A DNA stretch of 64,000 bases from Trichomonas vaginalis G3 (lineage: Eukaryota > Parabasalia > Trichomonadida > Trichomonadidae), in contig NC_067205.1 in NCBI RefSeq assembly GCF_026262505.1, forward strand, positions 9,796,001-9,860,000, given 5' to 3'. The position numbers and the translations under genes were made by a program. Positions 40,891-51,992 of the stretch are shown piece by piece. The notes under the pieces are model-generated. The model worked only from the letters and a program-made list of their open reading frames with translations. It ran no database searches and had not been told where the DNA came from. How positions within the stretch are numbered: position 1 is the first letter of the stretch; every line of letters starts with the position of its first letter.

Positions 40891-41539
40891 ATTTTTATAT
40901 ATTTGGTTTAGAATGTTCGAAAATGCGTAATATGGTCATTAATATGAATTGAAAAGAACCTTGAATTAATTCAATCTGATCTCACAAAATATTTTAAATT
41001 ACAAACTTTGTAGTTTGAATAGATAATTAGTATTAAACTCAAATAACTAGTTTATTTTGGAATAAAAATTATTTGAATTTATTCAATTTTGTGAATTTTC
41101 CTTCAAAAATCAAGTTTAAATATCTTATTTGCCATATAATTATAAATACAATGAAAATATTCGAAATTGAAAAGAATGACTTTTTCTGTTCTTTCAATCA
41201 TTCAATTTGAATTTTGCAATATTGGATTTCTCATTAAATAGCTATTAAAAACAACAAGCAATTTAACTTACATTCAAATTTATTTGTGTTATATTCAATC
41301 TTCTCAAAACTTATAATTTTCGGCTATAGCATGATTATATGCTATATAATATAATAAACCTATAATAGTATCATTCTTTCAATTATTTGAAGAGAAAACC
41401 GAAAAAATCTATTTTCGGTCTATAACAATTCATTTCTATCCATCTTCATTTTACATTCTAACTAACATTATTTAATTAATTTAGCGACTTTACATTTTAT
41501 AATTTTCTAAAAAATTGTGATTGATTCAAATTAAAAGGA

Positions 41540-42691
41540 ATGCTGCCTGTGAGACGCGCCGGAAGTACAAAGAGGTTCAATCCACTCAAAATCCAGAAGC
41601 CTGTTCTCACTCAGTTATCGCGTTCTAAAATATCCTTTTCATCATCATTCCGTCTTAAAACACTTGAACCTATAGATTTAACTAAAGAAAATGCGTTCGC
41701 AAACGACGATAACCTCATTTATACAGTTAAATTACTTTCAAATTGGGGCGATCCGCAATACATGTGCTGTTCTTATATGCAATTTCTTTCACATGATCGA
41801 AGACCCTTAAATCCTATCAAGATGATGTCAGCACCAAAACTTGAAGAAGGTGTTCTACAGAAGCTCAACGGTGATATGGTGAAAGAGGAAGCAAATCAGT
41901 GGAGAATTAATTGGCCGCCAGATGAAGATGACATAATGTCTATTATATTTATGTTCCAAAAGCATCAAAAGCCATGTTTTATACGTCTTTGGAACCCTCA
42001 GACAAATATGGAGCAATCAATTAAAGATATTGAAATTTATAACGGCGAAAATCTTGTTGCAAAAGAAGAAATTCCAAAAGGCTTCGGTAAAGACATTCAA
42101 ATATCTGTAAAAGAAGAATATGCCATAAAACCTTCGGAATCAATGCAATATTTACAGACACTTTTCCCACAGCTTGCACCATCATTATTTCCATGTGACT
42201 TATTTGGACAATATCCGTCATTTAAACTCAGGAAAGTATCATTCGAAATCCTTAAAAACTACGGAAATGAAAAAGTTTTTGGACTTAGTCAAATACTATT
42301 CCTGAATGACAAAAAGGCAATAATAACTCGCGATGAAATTAATAGAATTACCGTTGATAATTGCTCAGATTTTACTGATCCTTTAGCTTTAATTCCGACA
42401 AATAGAGATTTCCCTGAAAAATGCCAATTTGTTGCACATTCATCATTCGAAAGACATCCTATGCTGACATTTTACTTCGAACAAACTGTAATTTTATCAA
42501 AAATCATCGTCAAAAATTTAGATGTTGGTCCGAGCGGTTTCGATTGCGAAGTTAACCATATGAGAGTATTTGTAAATGATAGATGCGAATGGATTGGAAA
42601 GGTTCAGTGTACAAGGTTGAAGGAAGGTGTGAAACCTCCTCCTTGCGTAATCCACGTGTTACCATCATTTATAGTTTCTCATGGACAGTAA
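41540..42691 (+). CDS. KATNIP-like (DUF4457) protein, 383 aa
   Basis: Two features match the DUF4457 repeats of KATNIP/KIAA0556, a ciliary-base and microtubule-associated protein. One is the strand pattern TVKLLSNWGDPQYMCCSYMQF (KATNIP has an S-x-WGDP-x-Y at this place). The other is CFIRLWNPQTNMEQSIKDIEIYNGENLV, parallel to its RxWNYNKSxxxxxRGVK block. The C-terminus (HMRVFVNDRCEWIGKV) fits the same module. At 383 residues it is much shorter than animal KATNIP and holds perhaps one or two modules. Trichomonas has flagella and basal bodies, so the role is plausible. The similarity is from memory of the family, not an alignment. Confidence 0.6.
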   Translation: MLPVRRAGSTKRFNPLKIQKPVLTQLSRSKISFSSSFRLKTLEPIDLTKENAFANDDNLIYTVKLLSNWGDPQYMCCSYMQFLSHDRRPLNPIKMMSAPKLEEGVLQKLNGDMVKEEANQWRINWPPDEDDIMSIIFMFQKHQKPCFIRLWNPQTNMEQSIKDIEIYNGENLVAKEEIPKGFGKDIQISVKEEYAIKPSESMQYLQTLFPQLAPSLFPCDLFGQYPSFKLRKVSFEILKNYGNEKVFGLSQILFLNDKKAIITRDEINRITVDNCSDFTDPLALIPTNRDFPEKCQFVAHSSFERHPMLTFYFEQTVILSKIIVKNLDVGPSGFDCEVNHMRVFVNDRCEWIGKVQCTRLKEGVKPPPCVIHVLPSFIVSHGQ

Positions 42692-42965
42692 TGTTTTCAT
42701 ACTGATTTTTATTTGTTATGATATAAAATTTTTGTAATTAATTTTTCTTCAACGTTCACTAATGATTTTTATAAACTACGATCTGTTTCCTCTAAGAAGT
42801 AGTATTTTGAACTTACCAAATCTCTAATCGAGTTATATTTTGAAGTTTATTTTTAGAATCGAAATAATTTTAGTTTTTAGTAGATATCTACATTACTTTC
42901 ATGCCATATATTCTTGCTTATTGCAATATATAGCTTTAATTCATTGTTATAAGTAATTTAGCATC

Positions 42966-42975
42966 AAAAGTGACA
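42966..42975 (+). promoter_or_regulatory. AAAAGTGACA start-proximal motif
   Basis: Three bases before the ATG at 42979. Same motif as before the starts at 29024 and 36318. Confidence 0.5.
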
Positions 42976-42978
42976 AAA

Positions 42979-43308
42979 ATGAATATAGAAATTCCAATTG
43001 ATGTTCCAGCAGAAATACAAGAACAAGTTGTTGAAAAATTAGAAGAAAAAGGCGTAATAAAGCGCCTTGAAAGAAAAGTTCAGCTTGGAATCAACATTGC
43101 TATTCAAGAATTAGAATCTAACCAAGCACAAGACAGTGTTTTAATGCGTAAAAGTACAATCAGGGAAGCTAAATCAGAAAATGAAGCACTACATAGAATT
43201 TACAAATATTTGCAAAACAAAGGTCTCTTATATACGTATCAATGCATGAAAGAAGAGGTTGCATCTTCTAAAAAACGTTCATACACAAATAGTAGTATAA
43301 GAAAATGA
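42979..43308 (+). CDS. FOR20/FOP-like small LisH protein
   Basis: 109 residues from the ATG at 42979 (MNIEIPIDVPAEIQEQ). VVEKLEEKGVIKRLERKVQLGINIAI resembles the start of FOR20/CEP20 and FOP (LEEKGVLGxLKAxIRAEVFxAL), and ENEALHRIYKYLQNKGLLYTY resembles the LisH helix pair that follows. FOR20-type proteins sit at centriolar satellites and basal bodies and are needed for ciliogenesis. It follows the KATNIP-like gene on the same strand, 288 bp downstream. The length is close to the family's usual 170 or less. The call is moderate. Confidence 0.5.
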   Translation: MNIEIPIDVPAEIQEQVVEKLEEKGVIKRLERKVQLGINIAIQELESNQAQDSVLMRKSTIREAKSENEALHRIYKYLQNKGLLYTYQCMKEEVASSKKRSYTNSSIRK

Positions 43309-45690
43309 TTGATTTTGCCTTAACAAAATCGTTTATATTTTCAAGTTTCCAAAATAGCGAACTTTTACTAGGATCACTTCATTACACTTGTTTTATGTTT
43401 AACATTTTATTGTATTATTACACATGAAGTCCAAATTTTTCAATAATTTTTTAAGAAAATTGCTGAAAATGGAAAATGTAGTTAATGATTTGACATTACT
43501 TTAACTATTAACAGATTTTTCAAATGCATTCATTGTATGAAATAACGAAATACTTTGTTTTTTATTACATAACGGAATAAAACCTTAATATTACTATATA
43601 ATTTTAATCACATAATGTACCATTTGCCATATATAGGCTGTAAATTTTATGTTGTTCTTCTAAATATATTTTCCATTTTGAATATTGCTTGAAATGAAAG
43701 TATTTGACAAGGATGTTGATCTATAGGTGTTTTAATTAATATAGGATCACTTAGTTAATGGAACTGAAGTATGGACATGGGATCAATATTCTAAGGCGTC
43801 AAAAATTTTCTCACTGGGTTTTCGTCTATCAATCCCAGCTCATTATATACGCAACCAATCAAAAATCTGATATGGGAGTCCAAGGCTAACTTTTTGTTGT
43901 CTACCTAATAAAAGAGGAAGCAGCATTAGTGAGAATAATCGCAAATATTCAATTTAAATTATCTTTTTATTCTTAATTTAAAGTGACAAAAAGAATAAAA
44001 AACCTATTCTAAGGCATGTTGTTATGTAAATGAGACTAGACATCATATTTTATGTTATGAAAAAAAAATATTTAGAATTTTAGAACAAAATAAATAGAAA
44101 AAATAGCATAACTTATGGATGTGCGTATATTAAATTTAATAAATTAAGAGAAATTATTTTTGGCGCCAAAATTATTCGTTAACTCTCAAATTTTTCTGAG
44201 TCAATAAGCCGCCAAAAAAGTGTCATTTTGTTTCGTTAGAGAAAGATGAATTGTCCATGTCATCCAATCGGGAACAAGGGGGATGGGGATTAGATGATAA
44301 AGAAGCAATTCATGCTCTCTATCTGAAGCAATCAGACTTACCAGCAACAATGTGAATCGATTTGGCTTTAAAGTTAATATAGCAGATCAGCTTGTTACTG
44401 GAGAGACTAGGCATTACGATTGATTCGCTGTAGTGCTCTACTTTAATTTAAGAGTAGTAACGGATAACTGAATTCCCAAAATTCTTTAGGTGATCCAAAA
44501 CACTGTAGCTGCTTGAACTTTGGACGAGCCTCGCACCCCAGAGAATAGAAATCCCAATCTTGCTCATGTTTAGTTGAATTAGTCTGCAGCAGTACAGCTC
44601 TGATACCACAAGATCGTGATGTATACAAAGTCACAACGCTATTTGATTCAACAACTAGCTAGTTTTGACATCAAATTGCAAAATTTGACTTCGTTATGAG
44701 CTCTTTGTAGCAAAAATACATTACACTTAAAGACTAGTTGCTAGACTGTAGTAGTTTGTTCGTATATATCTATTTTTCCCCAACGTATTGCATACTACAT
44801 TTTGACAAGACTTGCAACCTTATAGTAACCTCGTTGGGAATTGTTCAAGCAAAGCGTAGGTAGTTAAGGTCGAGTAAGAGTTCTTCTTAAATCTTTCACT
44901 GAATGAGTAGGTGTTGGAAGAACTGTTCTCTAAAGCGATACAGTTGCGCTACATGTTCGTCAACTTGTCTAGAAATAAATATATCATTTGTTTTATACGT
45001 TTTTTCGTAATAAATCTATTTGTATTTGTTGTATTTGAGTATGAAGATAACAAAAACTACGGCATAAGACGCAGTACACTGGGCTTCGTTGCCATTTTAT
45101 TTACCATGTTAAGAATAAACTTAACAGACATGCTTTGTTTTCGACGAAGCCATCTAAAATAACGTACATCTAAATAAAACTAAAAAACTGTAAAATTTCT
45201 TTATTTGATAGTATACTTCAAATTATGCACTATACCTTCTAGAATTCTATAACACTCTTTGCATATAATTTTTTAAAAAAAAAGTTATATCTCGACAAAA
45301 ATATGATTTATCAATAGAGTATGTAAAATAAAACTCATTCGCAGTATTAAAAAATCGTAAATCTTTCCAAAAAAATTTTGAATTACAAATTTTAAAACTT
45401 AAAACAACATTTTTTGAAGCGAAAAAACGAAATCTAATTTTTTTTGGAAAATTTAGAATAAATAGAGCTCTTTAACTCGTCGAATACAAATTGTTTTCAA
45501 GTTTTTTTCGACCGGAAATTGAACTTTTAGAGTTTATACAATAAGATTCACATGAAAAAATACGGGTTTAACAAAGAAATCACCAATATAAAGGTTTTTT
45601 TAGTAGAACGAGATTGATAAAAACTATGGTATGATAAAAAGACGATAATTTTTTTGGCGGGATAATTGAAGAATATGAATGATTCGAATT
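43309..45690. other. Gene-poor stretch, no supported gene
   Basis: 2.4 kb without a convincing gene. Two short frames (44443-44634 minus, 44911-45162 plus) have no family I can support. A GTGTCA-like motif at 44218-44226 has no gene after it. No tRNA or other RNA gene was recognised. Confidence 0.6.
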
Positions 45691-45839
45691 ACAGACATAC
45701 TCTAGTCCGAAACTTACTATGGTTCGTGACTTATTTTTGACACAGAATAGCTGTAGACTAAGGCTTACTCTAGATCCAGACTTATTATACAATTAAATTT
45801 GCTTTTGGAATAAGACTTAATTTTAGTTACAAACTTATC

Positions 45840-47000
45840 TTAATATCAGACTTATATTTAGAATCAGACTTACTTTAGTCTAGAACTTACATTTAGAATC
45901 AGACTTCCATTTCAAGTCAGACTTACTTTCGTCCGAAACTTCCATTTCAAGTCTGTCTTACCTTCGTCCGAGACTTACATTTCAAGTCAGACTTACTTTC
46001 GTCCGAGACTTACATTTCAAGTCAGACTTACTTTCTTCCAAGACTTACTTTCGTCCGAGACTTACATTTCAAGTCATACTTACTTTCGTCCGAGACTTAA
46101 ATTTCTAGTCAGACTTACATTTCAAGTCATACTTACTTTCGTCCGAGACTTAAATTTCTAGTCAGACTTACATTTCAAGTCATACTTACTTTCGTCCGAG
46201 ACTTACATTTCAAGTCAGACTTACTTTCGTCCGAGACTTACATTTCAAGTCATACTTACTTTCTTCCAAGACTTACTTTCGTCCGAGACTTACATTTCAA
46301 GTCAGACTTACTTTCGTCCGAGACTTACATTTCAAGTCAGACTTACTTTCGTCCGAGACTTACATTTCAAGTCATACTTACTTTCGTCCGAGACTTACAT
46401 TTCAAGTCATACTTACTTTCGTCCGAGACTTACATTTCAAGTCATACTTACTTTCGTCCGAGACTTACATTTCAAGTCAGACTTACTTTCGTCCGAGACT
46501 TACATTTCAAGTCAGACTTACTTTCGTCCGAGACTTAAATTTCTAGTCAGACTTAAATTTCAAGTCATACTTACTTTCGTCCGAGACTTAAATTTCAAGT
46601 CATACTTACTTTCGTCCGAGACTTACATTTCAAGTCAGACTTACTTTCTTCCAAGACTTACTTTCGTCCGAGACTTACATTTCAACTCAGACTTACTTTC
46701 GTCCGAGACTTACATTTCAAGTCAGACTTACTTTCTTCCAAGACTTACTTTCGTCCGAAACTTCCATTTCAAGTCTGTCTTACCTTCGTCCGAGACTTAC
46801 ATTTCAAGTCAGACTTACATTTCAAGTCAGACTTACTTTCGTCCGAGACTTACATTTCAAGTCAGACTTACTTTCGTCCGAAACTTACATTTCAAGTCAT
46901 ACTTACTTTCGTCCGAGACTTACATTTCAAGTCAGACTTACTTTCGTCCGAGACTTACATTTCAAGTCATACTTACATTAATATCAAACTTATATTAACC
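45840..47000. repeat. 35-bp composite minisatellite
   Basis: Alternating half-units ACTTACATTTCAAGTCAG (18 bp) and ACTTACTTTCGTCCGAG (17 bp), about 30 composite copies with small variants (CATACTT, TTAAATTTC, TTCTTCCAAG). The array is degenerate at the left edge from about 45690 and decays at the right into AACTTATATTAACC-like sequence. Non-coding. Confidence 0.9.
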
Positions 47001-47394
47001 TACGACTTACTTTTATTCCCAGACATCTTGATCCACACTGACATTGAAAACCACTCATACATCTGAAGCCACTCAAACATCTAGATCCACTACGACATGG
47101 AGATCCACTCAAACATAATTTTTGCTCTCTAACTACATTTTTATATGATTTTACAACCTAAATTTTCTTCTTTACCTAAAGATTATTCGCAATATCTGAA
47201 TATCATTAATTAATTGAGATATTCAAGTTTTGACAGCGGATTTGGAAAGCAGACTTGATGGAGATTTTAAATCTGATGTCAAATCTTGGTTTTGTGCATT
47301 ATTGGAAGAGAAAAAAGGGTGTTAATTGCAAATCTTAAATATAGGTTTTTACGAAAAATGTAATTAGGGTTAGAATCATAGAAAGATATATCTG
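47001..47394. other. Spacer between two satellites
   Basis: About 390 bp. The left edge has a degenerate CCACTCAAACATCTxxATCC repeat at about 47030-47120; the rest is unremarkable AT-rich DNA. Confidence 0.6.
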
Positions 47395-49460
47395 TCAGAC
47401 ATTGTTATGTGTGACAGATAATATTGCATCTCATAGACACTGTTGCATCTGTCAGACACTGTTGCATCTTTCAGACACTGTTGCATCTCATAGACACTGT
47501 TGCATCTTTCAGACACTGTTAAATTTCATAGACACTGATGCATCTCATAGACACTGTTGCATCTGTCAGACACTGTTGCATCTATCACTTACTTTTGCTT
47601 CTGTTAGATACTATTGTATCTCATAGACACTGTTGCATCTCATAGACACTGTTGCATCTCATAGACACTATTGCATCTCATAGACACTGTTGCATCTGTC
47701 AGACACTGTTGCATCTCATAGACACTGTTGCATCTCATAGACACTGTTGCATCTATCACTTACTTTTGCTTCTGTTAGATACTATTGTATCTCTCAAACA
47801 CTGTTGCATCTCATAGACACTGTTGCATCTCATAGACACTGTTGCATCTCATAGACACTGTTGCATCTCATAGACACTGTTGCATCTGTCAGACACTGTT
47901 GCATCTCATAGACACTGTTGCATCTCATAGACACTGTTGCATCTGTCAGACACTGTTGCATCTCATAGACACTGTTGCATCTCATAGACACTGTTGCATC
48001 TGTCAGACACTGTTGCTTCTGTTAGATACTATTGTATCTCTCAGACACTCTTGCATCTTTCAGACACTGTTAAATTTCATAGACACTGATGCATCTCATA
48101 GACACTGTTGCATCTGTCAGACACTGTTGCATCTATCACTTACTTTTGCTTCTGTTAGATACTATTGTATCTCTCAAACACTGTTGCATCTCATAGACAC
48201 TGTTGCATCTCATAGACACTGTTGCATCTCATAGACACTGTTGCATCTCATAGACACTGTTGCATCTCATAGACACTGTTGCATCTCATAGACACTGTTG
48301 CATCTCTCAAACACTGTTGCATCTCATAGACACTGTTGCATCTCATAGACACTGTTGCATCTGTCAGACACTGTTGCATCTATCAGACACTGTTGCATCT
48401 CATAGACACTGTTGCATCTGTCAGACACTGTTGCATCTATCAGACACTGTTGCATCTCATAGATACTATTGTATCTCTCAGACACTCTTGCATCTCTCAG
48501 ACACTGTTGCATCTCATAGACACTGTTGCATCTGTCAGACACTGTTGCATCTCATAGACACTGTTGCATCTATAAGTCACTGTTGCATCTATCACTTACT
48601 TTTGCTTCTGTTAGATACTATTGTATCTCATAGACACTGATGCATCTCATAGACACTGTTGCATCTTTCAGACACTGTTAAATTTCATAGACACTGTTGC
48701 ATCTCATAGACACTGTTGCATCTCATAGACACTGTTGCATCTCATAGACACTGTTGCATCTCATAGACACTGTTGCATCTCATAGACACTGTTGCATCTC
48801 ATAGACACTGTTGCATCTCATAGACACTGTTGCATCTCATAGACACTGTTGCATCTCATAGACACTGTTGCATCTGTCAGACACTGTTGCTTCTGTTAGA
48901 TACTATTGTATCTCTCAGACACTCTTGCATCTCTCAGACACTGTTAAATTTCATAGACACTGTTGCATCTGTCAGACACTGTTGCATCTCATAGACACTG
49001 TTGCATCTATAAGTCACTGTTGCATCTATCACTTACTTTTGCTTCTGTTAGATACTATTGTATCTCATAGACACTGATGCATCTCATAGACACTGTTGCA
49101 TCTTTCAGACACTGTTAAATTTCATAGACACTGTTGCATCTCATAGACACTGTTGCATCTCATAGACACTGTTGCATCTCATAGACACTGTTGCATCTGT
49201 CAGACACTGTTGCATCTCATAGACACTGTTGCATCTTTCAGACACTGTTAAATTTCATAGACACTGTTGCATCTGTCAGACACTGTTGCATCTCATAGAC
49301 ACTGTTGCATCTCATAGACACTGTTGCATCTGTCAGACACTGTTGCATCTCATAGACACTGTTGCATCTCATAGACACTGTTGCATCTGTCAGACACTGT
49401 TGCTTCTGTAGATACTATTGTATCTCTCAGACACTCTTGCATCTCTCAGACACTATGCCA
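47395..49460. repeat. 19-bp satellite (ACTGTTGCATCTCATAGAC)n
   Basis: Over 100 units of 19 bp, mainly ACTGTTGCATCTCATAGAC with ACTGTTGCATCTGTCAGAC as the second variant and rarer TTTCAGAC and TATCACTTACTTTTGC forms. Higher-order blocks of several hundred bases are repeated (a block around 48000-48180 recurs near 48880-49060). 19 is not a multiple of 3, so open frames through it on both strands are by-products of its composition, not genes. Confidence 0.93.
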
Positions 49461-49694
49461 TCTCATTAACACTGTTGCATCTTTCATTGACTTTTTTATC
49501 TCTCAGAAATATTTTATCTCTATAATATTTTTTATCTCCCAAACTTTTACATCTTTCTGATTAATTTTTTTATCCTTTTTCATTCTGTTCTGTATATCGA
49601 ATCTTTATATAACAAATAATTAAATAGTTTTCATATTTATTAACTATTTTTATAAACAATAATCATACACATTTTATTCATATAAATATTTTTT

Positions 49695-50151
49695 TCACAA
49701 ACCATTTTTCCTCTTCCTTCTTACAACAAAATCCGGATCTCTTTCCTTGTCTTTATTATCAAAAACTTCTTCGATGATTTTTGAAATCATGTCTTTGTTT
49801 TGCTGATATTCATCTGATTCTTCCGGAAGATATGCATTACTTAATGCCAAATCTATCACTTCTGGATGTGTTTTTCTTAATGATGATATATAATGAATTG
49901 CCTGAATTGTATCATAATCGATGTTCATCCCAAGATTAAACATGAAACTTGTTGCCTTGTCAATTGACGGAAGATTTAAAATGCGTTGAACAAGACTTTT
50001 AACTCCTATATCTGGAGTTACTTGTTCTTCATACAAGTAAATTTCGTTCTCAACTTTGGTTGTAAATGTTTTCCGAGCCGAAATTTTGCATTGTTCATTT
50101 TTCCGATCACCCTTTCCTATCGGATTGTCTTCATCATCATAAACTAGAATA
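49695..50151 (-). pseudogene. 3' part of a host gene cut by Polinton element 2
   Basis: A minus-strand frame ending DFVVRRKRKNGL at 49695. It stays open upstream through IYLYEEQVTPD, KISARKTFTTK and LVYDDEDNPIGKGD right up to the Polinton end at 50152, with no ATG at a natural start. The gene therefore very likely continued across the insertion point and its 5' part lies beyond the element. The visible ~150 residues are hydrophilic and helical with a basic C-terminus. Family not recognised. Confidence 0.65.
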
Positions 50152-50408
50152 AGGTCAGGTATGAGGGGCTTCCAGGGGCTGCGCCCCTTCTAGCCCTGAA
50201 GATGTTTAGTATAACTTTGTCCGGACAAGTAAGGGTCTATCGTCGCTACAGGAAAAGTTACAGGCGTTCCAAGGAAGTATACTTTGAGAAGCCTTCTTCT
50301 GGGTCGAAAACATTATATAATGTGTCGCTTTTCACAAATTATATATGTTTTCATGCTTTGTCACTTTTTGTCACTTTTCAGGAAAAAACATTTTATTATT
50401 ATATATAA
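50152..50408. repeat. Terminal region of Polinton element 2
   Basis: Non-coding end with the hairpin AGGGGC-TGC-GCCCCT and, further in, TGTCACTTTTTGTCACTTTT, mirroring 16380-16692. Between these is a stretch (about 50217-50310) without a counterpart in element 1. Confidence 0.75.
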
Positions 50409-51226
50409 ATGAATTTTACAAAACCACCGTTACCGTTCTTTGGAAATAAGAGTAAATGTAAAGATATTCTATTGAGAGAACTTAAGAAACTACCGAATGG
50501 TCTAACATTTGTAGATTTGTTCGGTGGAAGTTTCTATATATCCATTTGTGCCATACAATATTCCCAGACTCAAAGATTATATGCAATGACTTCGACAACT
50601 ATATGGACCGTCTCAAACATATACCAGACACAAACAATATATTGAAAGCGTTAAAAGAAAAGATACCTATAGGTAAGATGGAACGTATACCATTAGATAA
50701 CAAAAATATTGTGAGAGAGGTTTTGAAAAAAGCAGAATATATAGACTGGGATAGTATATCTGCTAGACTATTATATAGTGGTTCTATAAGAGTTCATGAC
50801 ATTGAAACACTTATGTCAAACGTTTTATATCTTAACTATACAAATGTTTTCAAAGAGGACATAGAAAAATATATTGAGGGTATAGAGTTTGTGAGATGTC
50901 ATTGGACAGAGTTGTATGAAAAATATAAAGACAAGGAAAATGTTTTCTTTATAGTGGACCCGCCGTTCTATAACACATGCGATTTTCAATACCAAGTAGA
51001 CTGGACTTTGAGAGACTCTTTAGAAACTTTAGACGTTTTACATAACTGTCCATGCTTTTACTTTACATCCGATAAAAGTGGTTTGGAAACCGTTATGAGA
51101 TGGTTAGAGGACATACATGACTATGAGTTTAGATATGACAAGATAGAATATGAGAGAGGTCCTATAAACCGGAGAAAGTGTCATAACAAAGAAATTTTAC
51201 TAGTAAGTAAATGTGGTTTGAAATAG
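50409..51226 (+). pseudogene. DNA N6-adenine methyltransferase remains (element 2)
   Basis: Counterpart of 15553-16371 with the same D12-class motifs (FFGNKS, VDLFGGSFY, VDPPFYN). It is the terminus-proximal gene, about 250 bp from the end, and is broken in this copy. Confidence 0.75.
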
Positions 51227-51364
51227 GACTACTTGTTTTAGGTTTTTTCCATTGTGTCATTTATTTATTTGACGTGGCAGAAAGATATAGAGAATATGAA
51301 GATGAACCAATGCCTGCAAATGTCAGTATATGTACTCGTAAGAGATATTTTTATCTAATATTAA
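51211..51364 (+). CDS. Tiny membrane protein region
   Basis: Counterpart of 15436-15568 (MWFEIGLLVLGFFHCVIYLF): one membrane segment followed by a charged tail. It overlaps the end of the methyltransferase. The 3' limit is uncertain. Confidence 0.45.
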
Positions 51365-51727
51365 ATGGACGCACAGAACTTAGCGAATGCACAGCAACCT
51401 GGACAACCAAACCCAGAGAATATTCCAAATGAAGTTAGAATACAAACTGCAATGGCAAACTATGGTCAAGTGCCAACAGATGTACAAATGCAAACTGCCA
51501 TGTCAAATGACGCTGCGTTAGGTTTGCCACCATGGTATGCAAATATGAGATGGAAAGAGTTTTATACAAACCCTGAAGTGGGATATAAACAACTTTATGC
51601 AGATGACGCGAACACAGGAGTTGACCCAGAATATGTTTTCTACCAGAGGAGAAACAGAATGTATGAGCTCCAGTTAAAAAATGCTATGGAACTCAGAAGG
51701 AAACGTAAGAGACTAGGCGGACATTAG
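51365..51727 (+). CDS. Unknown Polinton protein, 120 aa (element 2)
   Basis: Differs from the element 1 protein (15051-15413) at only a residue or so near the basic tail (ELRRKRKRLGGH). Same internal QTAM repeats. Function unknown. Confidence 0.6.
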   Translation: MDAQNLANAQQPGQPNPENIPNEVRIQTAMANYGQVPTDVQMQTAMSNDAALGLPPWYANMRWKEFYTNPEVGYKQLYADDANTGVDPEYVFYQRRNRMYELQLKNAMELRRKRKRLGGH

Positions 51728-51745
51728 ATTTTTACATATAGTAAA

Positions 51746-51988
51746 ATGGGTTTCTTCAGTAGTATTGGAAACTTCTTCAGAAGAGTTGGAAGAGGTATAT
51801 GGAATGGAATAAAATCTGTCGGAAGAGGAGTATGGAACGGTGTCAAAAATATTGGTAAAAGAGTAGGTCAGTTTGTTGGTATTATACCTAAAGACCCTGA
51901 ACCAGAAGAACAAGCTCCTGTTATACAACAGCCTGAACCTGCACCACAGTCTAGTTGGCAACCAAATCCAACACCTCAACCGTATTAA
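51746..51988 (+). CDS. Small amphipathic basic protein, 80 aa (element 2)
   Basis: MGFFSSIGNFFRRVGRGIWN with repeated GIW/GVWNGxK units, then a Pro/Gln tail. Amphipathic helices of this kind are typical of membrane-active capsid peptides (adenovirus protein VI is the comparison); the role is inferred. Confidence 0.6.
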   Translation: MGFFSSIGNFFRRVGRGIWNGIKSVGRGVWNGVKNIGKRVGQFVGIIPKDPEPEEQAPVIQQPEPAPQSSWQPNPTPQPY

Positions 51989-51992
51989 AAAA

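Larger units (their letters stand above)
37528..41427 (-). mobile_element. IS481/IS3-like DDE transposon with >1-kb inverted arms
   Basis: A 3.9-kb element. Its ends are TGTTATAAACCGAAAATAGA (37528) and the reverse complement of TGTTATAGACCGAAAATAGA (ending 41427). The inverted arms run inward for about 1.3 kb (left) and 1.0 kb (right), and each includes a 121-bp tandem array. ATTCATTCCTATCC (37514-37527) and ATTCATTTCTATCC (41428-41441) flank it directly as a 14-bp, one-mismatch direct repeat, a likely target duplication. The TGTTA ends fit rve-type transposons. One gene, the transposase. The element looks structurally whole. Relatives in this organism are likely, but I cannot name the exact superfamily. 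Confidence 0.85.

Noticed and set aside
44443-44634. Short frame with a faint RNase H look (SCGIRAVLLQTN...)
   Set aside because: Too short, with no other retroelement parts nearby; not enough to name an element.
44911-45162. 83-residue frame with a hydrophobic segment
   Set aside because: No leader motif, no family resemblance, and composition like the surrounding spacer.
43309-45690. tRNA or other small RNA gene
   Set aside because: Scanned by eye for cloverleaf arms and a conserved T-loop and found none, here or elsewhere in the window.
47402-49411. Several long open frames in the 19-bp satellite (HRHCCICQTLLHL-type proteins) on both strands
   Set aside because: They follow from the repeat lacking stop codons in certain frames. 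The unit is not a multiple of 3, starts are arbitrary, and the opposite strand is open too.
47395-49460. Possible CRISPR-like array
   Set aside because: Units are contiguous 19-mers with no unique spacers, in a eukaryotic context.
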